A model generated the notes under the pieces. That model saw nothing but the letters and a program-made list of their open reading frames with translations, did not search any database and was not told where the DNA came from. Position numbers and translations under genes: made by a program. A stretch of DNA of 20,954 nucleotides, from contig CAZPSA010000018.1 of assembly GCA_964589375.1 (NCBI GenBank), positions 1 to 20,954 on the forward strand, given 5' to 3'. Source of the DNA: CAG-533 sp964589375. GTDB taxonomy: Bacteria; Bacillota_I; Bacilli_A; RF39; UBA660. Of this stretch, positions 14,001-20,954 are shown one piece after another. The first letter of the stretch is position 1, and every line of letters starts with the position of its first letter.

Positions 14001-16556
14001 ATGAAAAAAATAATATTAGTAGATGGAAATAACTTAATGTTTAGAAGCTACTATGCTACGGCATACACTGGCAACTTTATGAAAAACAGTAAAGGAGATG
14101 CTACTAACGCTTTATATGGTTTTGTGGCAATGATTAATAAGATAATTGAAGAAGAAAAGCCGTTATATATGTTAGTAGCGTTTGATGTTGGAAAAAACTT
14201 TCGTCATGAAAAATATAAAGAATATAAAGCTGGGAGAATTGAAACCCCAGAAGAATTGAAATCTCAAATGCCGAAAGCTAAAGTTTTATTAGATGCAATG
14301 GGAATAAAACATCTTGAAGTTCCAAATTATGAAGCTGATGATATTATAGGAACAATTAGTAAAATGGCATCACTTGATGAAGAATTTAATGCTTTGATTG
14401 TATCTTCAGATAAAGACTTATTACAGTTAATAACTGAAGGGGTTGAAGTAAAATTATTAAAAACTAAAGATCATATTAGATTTAATTCAGATAGTTTTGA
14501 GGCGTATTATGGAATAAAACCAATAAGAATGATTGACTTAAAAGCTTTAATGGGAGATCCTTCAGATAATGTACCTGGTGTAAAAGGAATTGGAGAAAAA
14601 ACTGCTCTTAAATTATTGCAAGAATATGGTTCTTTAGAAAATATCTATGATAATATTTCAAGGATAAAAGGCGCTACTCATGATAAACTAGTAAATGATA
14701 AAGAACAAGCTTTCTTTAGTAAAGATATTTGTACTATTTGTTTAGATGTTCCTTTAAATGTAAAGTTAGAAGATTTGAAATATACAGGACCTACAAGTAA
14801 ATTAGAAGAAGTATATACTGATTTAGAGTTTTATTCTTTATTAAAAAAAATGCCTCGTAAAGAAAGAAATTGGACCCATGAATATAAAGAATTAAAAGAC
14901 TTAAATGAAATTAATAAAGAAGGAATAATTTCTTACTATATTGAATGTGATAATATAAATTATCATCTAGCTAATATATTAGGTATGGGTTTATATGATG
15001 GCAAAAATTCATATTTTGTTTCTAAAAATAGAATAGCAGAGGTTTTAGAATATCTAAAGGATAATAAAAAATATACTTTTGATTATAAAAAAAATATAGT
15101 TTTATTAAAAGATTTTTTTACTAATACTATTTTTGATACTATGGTAGCAGCTTACTTACTTAATTTACAAGTTAAAGATGATTTAGCAGTTTTAATGAAT
15201 AAAGAAGAAATAGATGTTCCTTTTTATGATGAATGCTTAAAAGATGAAGAAAAATTAAAGATTGCTCTTACTATGAAAGCTAAGTATATATATGATACTA
15301 GAGATGATTACATTAAAAAACTAAAGTTAGAAGATATGTTCGATTTATTTAATAATATTGAAATGCCTTTAATTTCGGTGTTAGCTAGAATGGAAATAAA
15401 TGGTATTAAATGCGAAAGAACGGTATTAGATAATTTACATAAAGAGACTTTGGAAAAACTTGAAGAACTATCTAATAAGATTTATGATTTGGCGGGGGAA
15501 AAATTTAATATAAGTAGTCCTAAACAATTAGGTGAAATTTTATTTGAAAAGATGGGTTTTCCATATCATAAAAAGAAAATACCAGGAAAGAGATATAGTA
15601 CAGATGCGGCAACTTTAGAAAAACTAATTGGTTTAAATCCCATAATAGAGTATATTTTAGAATATCGAAATTTAGCTAAATATAATAGTACTTATTTAGA
15701 GACTTTACATAATTATATTTTAGAAGATGGAAAAATTCATACTATTTATAAGCAAACTTTAACTAGAACTGGACGTCTTTCAAGTATAGATCCTAATATG
15801 CAAAATATTCCCACTAGAGATGAGTATGGTAGATTAATTAGAAAAGCATTTTTACCTAGTAATGATATACTTTTATGTGCTGATTATTCCCAAATTGAAC
15901 TTAGAGTTTTAGCTCATATTAGTAATTCTGAGGAATTAATTGAAGCTTTTATGGAAGGTGAAGATATTCATACAACGGTGGCAAGTGATATATTTGAAGT
16001 TCCAAAAGAAGAAGTAACTAAACAAATGAGAAGAACAGCAAAAGCGGTAATATTTGGAATAGTATATGGTATATCAGGTTTTGGTTTAGGAGAAAATTTA
16101 AATTTAAGACCAAGTGAAGCTAAGAAATTCATAGATAAATATTTGACAATATACCCAGGGGTAAAAAAATATATGGATGAGATTGTAAGTGAAGCTTATA
16201 TGTTTGGTAGTGTAAGAACTTTATTTAATCGTAAAAGAGAAATTGAAGAATTATCAAATACTAATTATATGATTAGAAATTCTGGAGAAAGAATAGCGTT
16301 AAATACGCCAATCCAAGGGACAAGCGCTGATATTATTAAATTAGCAATGATTAAGATAGATCAAAAAATGCAAGAAGAAAAGTTGGAAAGTAAAATGCTT
16401 TTACAAGTCCATGATGAACTTATTTTTGATGTAAAGGAAGATGAAAAAGAAAAATTGTCTCAAATGGTTAAAGATATTATGGAGAATATAACCCCGCTAA
16501 AAGTACCTTTAAAAGTTGAGATGGATTATGGGAAAAGTTGGTATGATGCTAAATAG
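14001..16556 (+). CDS. polA: DNA polymerase I with inactive proofreading domain
   Basis: 851 residues, somewhat shorter than Bacillus PolA. The N-terminal 5' nuclease domain is complete: I-L-V-D-G-N-N (5-11), Y-K-A-G-R (75-79), Y-E-A-D-D-I-I-G, S-S-D-K-D-L-L and G-D-P-S-D-N-V-P-G-V-K-G-I-G (H3TH). The polymerase domain has T-R-T-G-R-L-S, motif A D-Y-S-Q-I-E-L-R (D628), motif B R-R-x-A-K with K681 and F685, and motif C V-H-D-E (D805). The middle 3'-5' exonuclease domain lacks the Asp-x-Glu motif (Y-Y-I-E-C-D-N instead), so proofreading should be absent, as in Bacillus and Thermus enzymes. Role: gap filling, RNA primer removal and repair. mutM follows 12 nt downstream, giving a repair operon. 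Confidence 0.96.
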   Translation: MKKIILVDGNNLMFRSYYATAYTGNFMKNSKGDATNALYGFVAMINKIIEEEKPLYMLVAFDVGKNFRHEKYKEYKAGRIETPEELKSQMPKAKVLLDAMGIKHLEVPNYEADDIIGTISKMASLDEEFNALIVSSDKDLLQLITEGVEVKLLKTKDHIRFNSDSFEAYYGIKPIRMIDLKALMGDPSDNVPGVKGIGEKTALKLLQEYGSLENIYDNISRIKGATHDKLVNDKEQAFFSKDICTICLDVPLNVKLEDLKYTGPTSKLEEVYTDLEFYSLLKKMPRKERNWTHEYKELKDLNEINKEGIISYYIECDNINYHLANILGMGLYDGKNSYFVSKNRIAEVLEYLKDNKKYTFDYKKNIVLLKDFFTNTIFDTMVAAYLLNLQVKDDLAVLMNKEEIDVPFYDECLKDEEKLKIALTMKAKYIYDTRDDYIKKLKLEDMFDLFNNIEMPLISVLARMEINGIKCERTVLDNLHKETLEKLEELSNKIYDLAGEKFNISSPKQLGEILFEKMGFPYHKKKIPGKRYSTDAATLEKLIGLNPIIEYILEYRNLAKYNSTYLETLHNYILEDGKIHTIYKQTLTRTGRLSSIDPNMQNIPTRDEYGRLIRKAFLPSNDILLCADYSQIELRVLAHISNSEELIEAFMEGEDIHTTVASDIFEVPKEEVTKQMRRTAKAVIFGIVYGISGFGLGENLNLRPSEAKKFIDKYLTIYPGVKKYMDEIVSEAYMFGSVRTLFNRKREIEELSNTNYMIRNSGERIALNTPIQGTSADIIKLAMIKIDQKMQEEKLESKMLLQVHDELIFDVKEDEKEKLSQMVKDIMENITPLKVPLKVEMDYGKSWYDAK

Positions 16557-16568
16557 GAGGAAAAAGTA

Positions 16569-17411
16569 ATGCCAGAATTACCAGAAGTAAGAACAGTTGC
16601 CAAAACTTTAAAGAAAAGTTTAATTGGTAAGAAAGTTGTTAAGCTTGATGTTATATATCCTAAAATAATAGATAATGGTTCTCTTTCATTAGATGAATTG
16701 TTAGGTAAAACGTTAGTTGATATTACAACAAGAGGAAAGTATTTAATTTTTAAATTTGACAATATATATTTAGTATCTCATCTAAGAATGGAAGGTAAAT
16801 TTTTTATTAAAAATAAGAACGAAAGTATAGAAAAGCATGAGCATGTAATTATAGAATTTGATGATAATATATCATTAAGATATCATGATACTAGGAAGTT
16901 CGGAAGAATGTTTGTAACTGATGAATTAAATAAATATAGTTCTTTAAATAAACTTGGTTATGAGGTTTTTGATAAAGAAATAAATAGTGATTATTTGTTA
17001 GATAAATTTAAAAATAAAAATATTACGATTAAAGAAGGTTTGTTAGATCAAAGTATAATTGCAGGACTAGGGAATATTTATGCTAATGAGGTATTATTTG
17101 CTTGCCGAATTAATCCATATAAGAAATGCCGGGATATAACTAAAAAAGAAGCGAAAGATATTATTGAAAATTCCGCAAGTATATTAGAAAAAGCGATTAG
17201 TTATGGCGGAACCACGATAAAAAGTTATACACCATCTTTAGGTGTAATAGGGCAATATCAAGATTTTTTAAAGGTACATAAAAAAGAGGGAGAACAATGT
17301 TTGATATGTCATGAAAAGATAGTTAAAACTAAAATTGGTGGTAGAAGTACATATTACTGTCAAATTTGTCAAAAAGAAATAAAAGATGTTGATATGTTAG
17401 GTAATTATTGA
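16569..17411 (+). CDS. mutM: Formamidopyrimidine-DNA glycosylase (Fpg/MutM)
   Basis: 280 residues. The enzyme removes 8-oxoguanine and formamidopyrimidines and nicks the abasic site. M-P-E-L-P-E-V supplies the catalytic N-terminal proline (P2) and E3, and K57 is in place (R-G-K-Y-L). H-D-T-R-K-F-G-R (106-113), the H2TH helix G-L-G-N-I-Y-A-N-E (166-174) and a C-terminal zinc finger C244-x2-C247-x16-C264-x2-C267 with R259 are also present, so the protein looks fully functional. One small oddity: position 8 is Arg where many homologues have Glu (V-E-T). AGGAGG begins in the polA stop region, showing tight coupling. No coaE, which often follows in Bacilli, is seen; the unrecognised gene at 17447 takes that place. 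Confidence 0.95.
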   Translation: MPELPEVRTVAKTLKKSLIGKKVVKLDVIYPKIIDNGSLSLDELLGKTLVDITTRGKYLIFKFDNIYLVSHLRMEGKFFIKNKNESIEKHEHVIIEFDDNISLRYHDTRKFGRMFVTDELNKYSSLNKLGYEVFDKEINSDYLLDKFKNKNITIKEGLLDQSIIAGLGNIYANEVLFACRINPYKKCRDITKKEAKDIIENSASILEKAISYGGTTIKSYTPSLGVIGQYQDFLKVHKKEGEQCLICHEKIVKTKIGGRSTYYCQICQKEIKDVDMLGNY

Positions 17412-17446
17412 TATATTTTATTTGAAAGAATTGTGAGGGTGATAAT

Positions 17447-18208
17447 ATGAAAAATGAAAAGAAAAAAGATGTGTTAATCGGGGTTTTGATTGCAATAGTG
17501 TTTATTTTGTTAGCTGTTTTAATAGCGTTATCAATAAGTGAGAAGACTAAGAAAAATGATCCAAATGATGATGTAAAGAATAGCACTAGTACAACAACTA
17601 CAGCAGAAACATCAGAAAATGAAACTGAAGCAGCGGCAATTGAAAAAGAACTAAATGATTACATCAAAAATAATCCAACTCCATTAGAGATTAAATATGG
17701 TTTAACAAGGAAAATTGAAGTCCAATTACCGGAAGAGATAATAATAAATTATTATTACAATAGTGATGTAATAATTAAAGCTGAAGTTTATACTTCTTAT
17801 ACTGAAGATGAATTTTTAACCAATATCAAAAAAGACTTACAGAATGATTTAATCTATATTAAAGAATTAAAAGATACAACGACAAATAATGCGTACTTTC
17901 TTGTAGGAGAAGAGGCAAATGATTTATTTACACCAGATCATTATTTATACGATAAAGATTTTAATAAAATATTTACTTTTAAAATGCCTTTTGTTGAAGC
18001 AAGAGATGAGAATAAGCATAACATACTAACTGATGGTAAAGCTATAGAACTTTCAAACAATCGAGTTGAATATTTTTTAGAAAATGATAATTGTAATAAT
18101 AATAAAGCTGAACTTCATGAAGTCTATGTAGAAAATGGAAAATTAAAAGATAATATTAAAAAAATATATGAACTAGATAAACTTGAAATCGTTAGTCCAA
18201 ATTGTTAA
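17447..18208 (+). CDS. Unrecognised membrane-anchored extracytoplasmic protein
   Basis: 253 residues, not matched to a known family. A short basic start is followed by one membrane segment (about 9-30), a low-complexity linker rich in Thr, Ser, Asn and Glu (about 36-64), then a soluble domain (65-253) that should lie outside the cell. There is no lipobox cysteine. The C-terminal half has paired Cys-Asn-rich segments (D-N-C-N-N-N-K, and the final P-N-C), so a C-terminal disulphide is possible. GAGGGTGA (17435-17442) lies 4 nt before the ATG. It follows mutM by 35 nt with no terminator, so it is probably co-transcribed with polA-mutM. In-frame sequence just after its stop echoes its own C-terminus (see 18209-18310). 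Function unknown. Confidence 0.8.
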   Translation: MKNEKKKDVLIGVLIAIVFILLAVLIALSISEKTKKNDPNDDVKNSTSTTTTAETSENETEAAAIEKELNDYIKNNPTPLEIKYGLTRKIEVQLPEEIIINYYYNSDVIIKAEVYTSYTEDEFLTNIKKDLQNDLIYIKELKDTTTNNAYFLVGEEANDLFTPDHYLYDKDFNKIFTFKMPFVEARDENKHNILTDGKAIELSNNRVEYFLENDNCNNNKAELHEVYVENGKLKDNIKKIYELDKLEIVSPNC

Positions 18209-18310
18209 ATAATTGTTTGTAATGTATATTTTGAGAATGGAATATTAAAAAAAGAAAAAATTGATAGTATTTCATCAGAAGAATTAATTGGTTTTGGGGA
18301 AAAATGCTAG
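18209..18310 (+). pseudogene. In-frame C-terminal echo of the preceding gene
   Basis: Directly after the TAA of the 17447 gene the same frame stays open for 33 codons to the TAG at 18308-18310. From V-Y-F-E-N-G-I-L-K-K to the last Cys it has 28 residues. The end of the 17447 product, from V-Y-V-E-N-G-K-L-K-D to its last Cys, also has 28. Both end in Cys, with 9 of 28 positions identical when laid side by side. It has no start codon of its own. It looks like the tail of a former tandem paralogue or a duplicated C-terminus cut off by a nonsense codon. Confidence 0.45.
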
Positions 18311-18349
18311 TGCCTAAAACTATTATTTACAAAGAATATTAATCTAATT

Positions 18350-18374
18350 AAAGTTACATTATGTGACTTTTTTT
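18350..18374 (+). terminator. Intrinsic terminator ending the polA-mutM unit
   Basis: AAAGTTAC and GTGACTTT pair over 8 bp with one G-U pair around ATTAT, followed by a run of T. Confidence 0.78.
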
Positions 18375-18424
18375 GTCAAATAAATTAAAAATAATAATTC
18401 ATACTATTTTTTATAAATCTATTA

Positions 18425-18433
18425 TGATAAAAT
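18425..18433 (+). promoter_or_regulatory. Extended -10 promoter of ezrA
   Basis: TG-A-TAAAAT at 18425-18433, without a good -35. The leader would be short. An AGGA at about 18441-18444 serves as ribosome binding site. Confidence 0.4.
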
Positions 18434-18450
18434 ATAAACGAGGATAAAAT

Positions 18451-20169
18451 ATGAATGACAAAACATATATTATATTAGGAATTATTTATGTTATAGTGGC
18501 AATTATATTGATTGTCTTTGTTTTAGTGTTCATTAATCGAAATAATAAAAAAAGATTTAATAAGATGGTTACAACTTTAGAACGTGATAAAAACTTAATC
18601 ATATCGGCTAATATCTTAACAGAGCTAAATAAAGTAGCGTCTTTAATAAATAATAAAGAACTAGAAGAAAAATATAAATCATGGCTTACAAGATATAATC
18701 AAATAAAAGATGTAGATATACCATCATTAAATAAAAGACTAAACGACTTAGATATCTCCTCTAAACATAAAAAATATAAAAGTATTGTTGAAGAGATGGG
18801 GAAGCTAGAATTAGACATCTATTACATTAAAGCTAAAAGTGAGTTTCTGCTTAAAGAAATTAGAGAAATTAGCTTATCAGAAAGCAAGAATAGAGAAATA
18901 GTAACAAAACTAAAAAGAGATTACCGAGAGATTTATCTTAAATATAATAATAATTTAGATGACTATACTCTTATTAAAAAGCCAATTGAGTTGCAGTTTG
19001 AAAATATTGATAAACTATTGAATGCTTTTGAACTTACAATGGAAAACAATGATTATGCGGAAGCACCTAAAATTGTTAAAGCACTTGGTGATACAATTGG
19101 TAATTTGAAAATTGTCATAGAAGATGCTCCTACTATAATTTTAATGGGTAAAAAGTTAATACCTGATAAGATAGAAAGTATTAAAAATACTTATGATAAG
19201 ATGTTAAAAGAAGGATATATTTTAGATTATTTAAATATTGAATATAATATAACTGAAGCAGAGAAGAAACTTTATGATATATTTGATCGTTTAAATGTTC
19301 TTAATTTAACGGATTCTATTTTTGAATTGAAAACAATTTTATCTTATTTTGATTCTTTATATAATGATTTTGATAATGAAAAAGTGGCTCGTAGAACATT
19401 TAATGAGACATCAAGAAAACTAGCAATTAAGTGTAAAAAGCTTTTAAGTATTATTAAAAATTTAAGTTCTAAAATAGAAGATATTAAATATAGTTATGAT
19501 TTAACTGATGATGAAGTTAAAATAATTGATGAGTTAAATTTAAGTATTAAGGCTATTCAAAATGATTATGAGATAATAGTAGAAAAATATCGTAATAGAT
19601 CTTTTGCTTTTTCTAAGCTAAGTAAGGAATTAGAAAATTTAAGTGCTCTTTTAGGCGAAAAGGAGGAAAAATTAGAATATACAATTAGAACGTTAAGTAG
19701 TTTAAAAGAAGATGAATTAAGAGCAAGAGAACAACTTGATAGTATCAAAACTATTTTAGGTGAAAGCAAAACTAAAATTAATAATTATAAGCTTCCGATT
19801 ATTCCTAAAAATTATTATATAGAGTTGTCTGAAGCTAATGATGCTTTAGATATAATGATTGATGAATTAAATAAGAAACCCATAAGAATTAAGGTATTAA
19901 ATACAAGGGTTGATACAGCTAGAGATTTAGTATTAAAGTTATATAAGACTACTAGCAATGTTATTAAATATGCTTATTTAGCCGAAAACATGATAGTATA
20001 TGGCAATAGATTTAGAGTAGGTGCAAAGAATGATGAGATGCTTACTAAGGCTGAAAGTTTATTTTATGAGGGAAAGTATGAAGATTCTTTAGAAGCTTCG
20101 ATAAATGTAGTTGCTTCATATGATAATGAAATTCATCAAAAAATATTAAAATTGTTAAATGAAGAATAA
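18451..20169 (+). CDS. ezrA: Septation ring formation regulator EzrA
   Basis: 572 residues, the usual EzrA length. EzrA is a membrane-tethered, spectrin-like protein that interacts with FtsZ, limits Z-ring assembly away from midcell and links the ring to wall synthesis. A short external N-terminus and one membrane segment (6-28) are followed by a long cytoplasmic region of alpha-helical/coiled-coil repeats. Near the C-terminus, A-E-N-M-I-V-Y-G-N-R-F-R (about 513-524) matches the conserved Y-G-N-R-x-R patch of EzrA, followed by A-E-S-L-F-Y-E-G-K-Y-E-D-S-L-E. It has its own promoter after a terminator. With sepF and divIVA about 5 kb upstream, three division genes are grouped here. The next gene begins 46 nt downstream. 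Confidence 0.93.
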   Translation: MNDKTYIILGIIYVIVAIILIVFVLVFINRNNKKRFNKMVTTLERDKNLIISANILTELNKVASLINNKELEEKYKSWLTRYNQIKDVDIPSLNKRLNDLDISSKHKKYKSIVEEMGKLELDIYYIKAKSEFLLKEIREISLSESKNREIVTKLKRDYREIYLKYNNNLDDYTLIKKPIELQFENIDKLLNAFELTMENNDYAEAPKIVKALGDTIGNLKIVIEDAPTIILMGKKLIPDKIESIKNTYDKMLKEGYILDYLNIEYNITEAEKKLYDIFDRLNVLNLTDSIFELKTILSYFDSLYNDFDNEKVARRTFNETSRKLAIKCKKLLSIIKNLSSKIEDIKYSYDLTDDEVKIIDELNLSIKAIQNDYEIIVEKYRNRSFAFSKLSKELENLSALLGEKEEKLEYTIRTLSSLKEDELRAREQLDSIKTILGESKTKINNYKLPIIPKNYYIELSEANDALDIMIDELNKKPIRIKVLNTRVDTARDLVLKLYKTTSNVIKYAYLAENMIVYGNRFRVGAKNDEMLTKAESLFYEGKYEDSLEASINVVASYDNEIHQKILKLLNEE

Positions 20170-20185
20170 GTATTTATTAAAAATA

Positions 20186-20210
20186 TGGTAAAATAGTAAT
20201 AGAAAGTAGG
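20186..20210 (+). promoter_or_regulatory. Extended -10 promoter and RBS of the surface protein gene
   Basis: TG-G-TAAAAT at 20186-20194 without a recognisable -35. AGTAGG (20205-20210) lies 5 nt before the ATG. Read-through from ezrA is also possible because there is no terminator between the genes. Confidence 0.4.
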
Positions 20211-20215
20211 TTAAA

Positions 20216-20749
20216 ATGAAAAATAAAATGATATTAAATACTTTAATTGTATTATTGCTTGTAATTGTTGGGATTGGCTGTGCTTCTTATGGTTATTTAA
20301 GAATAAAAAGAGGACAGACTAATTCAAATGTAGTATCTACTTTAGCTTGTTTGGATATTTCTTTGGAAGATGAACAAGGTGATATTAATTTGCAAAGTGC
20401 TTATGCGATAAGTGATGATGATGGTAAAAAATTAACTCCATTTACGTTTACTTTAAAAAATAATTGTGATACTCCGGTTGAAGCGGCTATTAATTTGGAA
20501 AAACAATCTTCTAGTACAATAAATACTGACTATATAAGATATGCTTTTAATGAAGTGAGTGAAACAATAACGCCGGTAACTCTTTCTTCAGATAATAAAG
20601 AGTTAGTAACTAATGTTAGATTGGAAGCTGGTTCACCGATTTCATATGAATTAAGATTATGGATTTTGGAGAGTGCAACCTTTACCCAAGCAGGTGGTAA
20701 TCAAAAATATGAAGGTAAAATTGTTGTAACTGCAACTCCAACTGAGTAA
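20216..20749 (+). CDS. TasA/camelysin-like membrane-anchored surface protein
   Basis: 177 residues. One N-terminal hydrophobic segment (about 6-28) is followed by a short basic stretch and an extracellular beta-rich domain. V-S-T-L-A-C-L-D-I-S-L (40-50), the Y-A-I-S-D-D-D-G-K-K-L-T-P-F motif and F-T-L-K-N-N-C-D-T-P-V (about 78-88) resemble a family common in uncultured gut Bacilli whose fold is like TasA/CalY (camelysin) domains. C45 and C84 may form a disulphide. TasA-type proteins form surface fibres and are usually cleaved by the signal peptidase SipW, which is not seen here. The sequence before the only N-terminal Cys (G-I-G-C) is a poor lipobox, so a membrane anchor or uncleaved signal is preferred. 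The role at the surface is inferred from family resemblance. Confidence 0.65.
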   Translation: MKNKMILNTLIVLLLVIVGIGCASYGYLRIKRGQTNSNVVSTLACLDISLEDEQGDINLQSAYAISDDDGKKLTPFTFTLKNNCDTPVEAAINLEKQSSSTINTDYIRYAFNEVSETITPVTLSSDNKELVTNVRLEAGSPISYELRLWILESATFTQAGGNQKYEGKIVVTATPTE

Positions 20750-20770
20750 ATAAGGATATTTATTAAAATA

Positions 20771-20794
20771 AGGGCAAGAAATTGCTCTTTTTTT
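20771..20794 (+). terminator. Intrinsic terminator after the surface protein gene
   Basis: AGGGCAA and TTGCTCT pair over 7 bp with one G-U pair around a GAAA tetraloop, followed by seven T. Confidence 0.8.
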
Positions 20795-20891
20795 CAAGTT
20801 ATTGTATATTCTTGCTATATTTGGATATTTTATTAAATTATTCAAAATATGTTTTGTTAATGATATAGAAAATTAGGGTAAAAAAATTAAC

Positions 20892-20954
20892 TTGACATAG
20901 GGGGAGACTGTCCGATAAATAAAAAAATTCTGGAATTATCAAGAACTTTTTTTG
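20892..20954 (+). promoter_or_regulatory. Possible promoter and hairpin at the right edge
   Basis: TTGACA (20892-20897), a 17-nt spacer and ATAAAT (20915-20920). Just after it, an A-tract with TTCT is mirrored by AGAA with a T-tract at the very end of the window (about 20922-20953), giving an imperfect hairpin. The G-rich GGGGGAGACTGTCC between the promoter boxes is compositionally unlike its surroundings and recalls insertion-sequence ends. The window stops too early to decide. Confidence 0.3.

Noticed and set aside
20216..20320. Lipoprotein signal in the TasA-like protein
   Set aside because: The only early Cys is preceded by G-I-G, lacking the usual Leu/Val at -3; an anchor or type I signal is more likely.
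1..20954. Alternative genetic code (UGA as Trp), suggested by low GC and Mollicute-like gene content
   Set aside because: Several genes end in UGA at correct family lengths and conserved Trp positions use TGG.
1..20954. CRISPR array or tRNA/rRNA genes
   Set aside because: No regularly spaced direct repeats and no cloverleaf or rRNA-like segments were seen on reading both strands; the hairpins present are terminators or operator-like sites.

Overview
The window is AT-rich throughout and every recognisable gene lies on the + strand. UGA is a true stop (the ATGA overlaps at 8991-8994 and 9827-9830, and the stop at 17409-17411) and tryptophan is encoded by TGG, so the standard code applies and a UGA-reading Mycoplasma is unlikely. 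The trio sepF, divIVA and ezrA, strong AGGAGG-type ribosome binding sites and extended -10 promoters point to a low-GC Bacillota of class Bacilli, probably an uncultured host-associated lineage (Erysipelotrichales or RF39-like). That placement is inference.

Layout. (1) 1-840: the 3' end of an Abi_2/AbiF-like HEPN gene, followed 2 nt after its stop by a near-consensus promoter, a predicted RNA of about 60 nt with two hairpins, and a short decayed coding remnant. (2) 843-1964: a membrane-anchored metallo-beta-lactamase-fold hydrolase. (3) 2049-2691: a heavily decayed DUF4143-type ATPase that still has its promoter, Shine-Dalgarno site and terminator. (4) 2818-12288: an exopolysaccharide/capsule locus. 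It runs phosphoglycosyl transferase, GT2, GT4, Wzy-like polymerase, GT2, Wzx flippase, LicD, GT2, LicD and a Wzz-domain protein, with many genes overlapping by 1-14 nt. A near-perfect 22-bp palindrome sits at its predicted transcription start. (5) 12334-12906: a TetR-type regulator closing the locus, with a strong terminator behind it. (6) 13045-20749: core genes for cell division and DNA maintenance: sepF-divIVA, then polA-mutM with an unrecognised membrane-anchored extracytoplasmic protein, then ezrA, then a TasA/camelysin-like surface protein. (7) 20795-20954: non-coding edge.

How it works together. In the polysaccharide locus, the first enzyme loads a sugar phosphate onto undecaprenyl phosphate and the glycosyltransferases extend it. 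Wzx flips the lipid-linked unit, the Wzy-like protein polymerises it and the Wzz-domain protein should set chain length. The two LicD proteins should add a phosphodiester-linked substituent such as phosphocholine, but no choline activation genes are present here. No BY-kinase or phosphatase partner for the Wzz protein is present either. One GT2/LicD pair looks like a duplication, with a 95-bp block about 94% identical between the two GT2 genes.

The best candidate for an under-described system is the HEPN Abi gene plus its adjacent small RNA at the left edge. The operator-like palindrome paired with the TetR gene, the in-frame C-terminal echo behind the 17447 gene, and the duplicated GT2/LicD module also deserve a second look.
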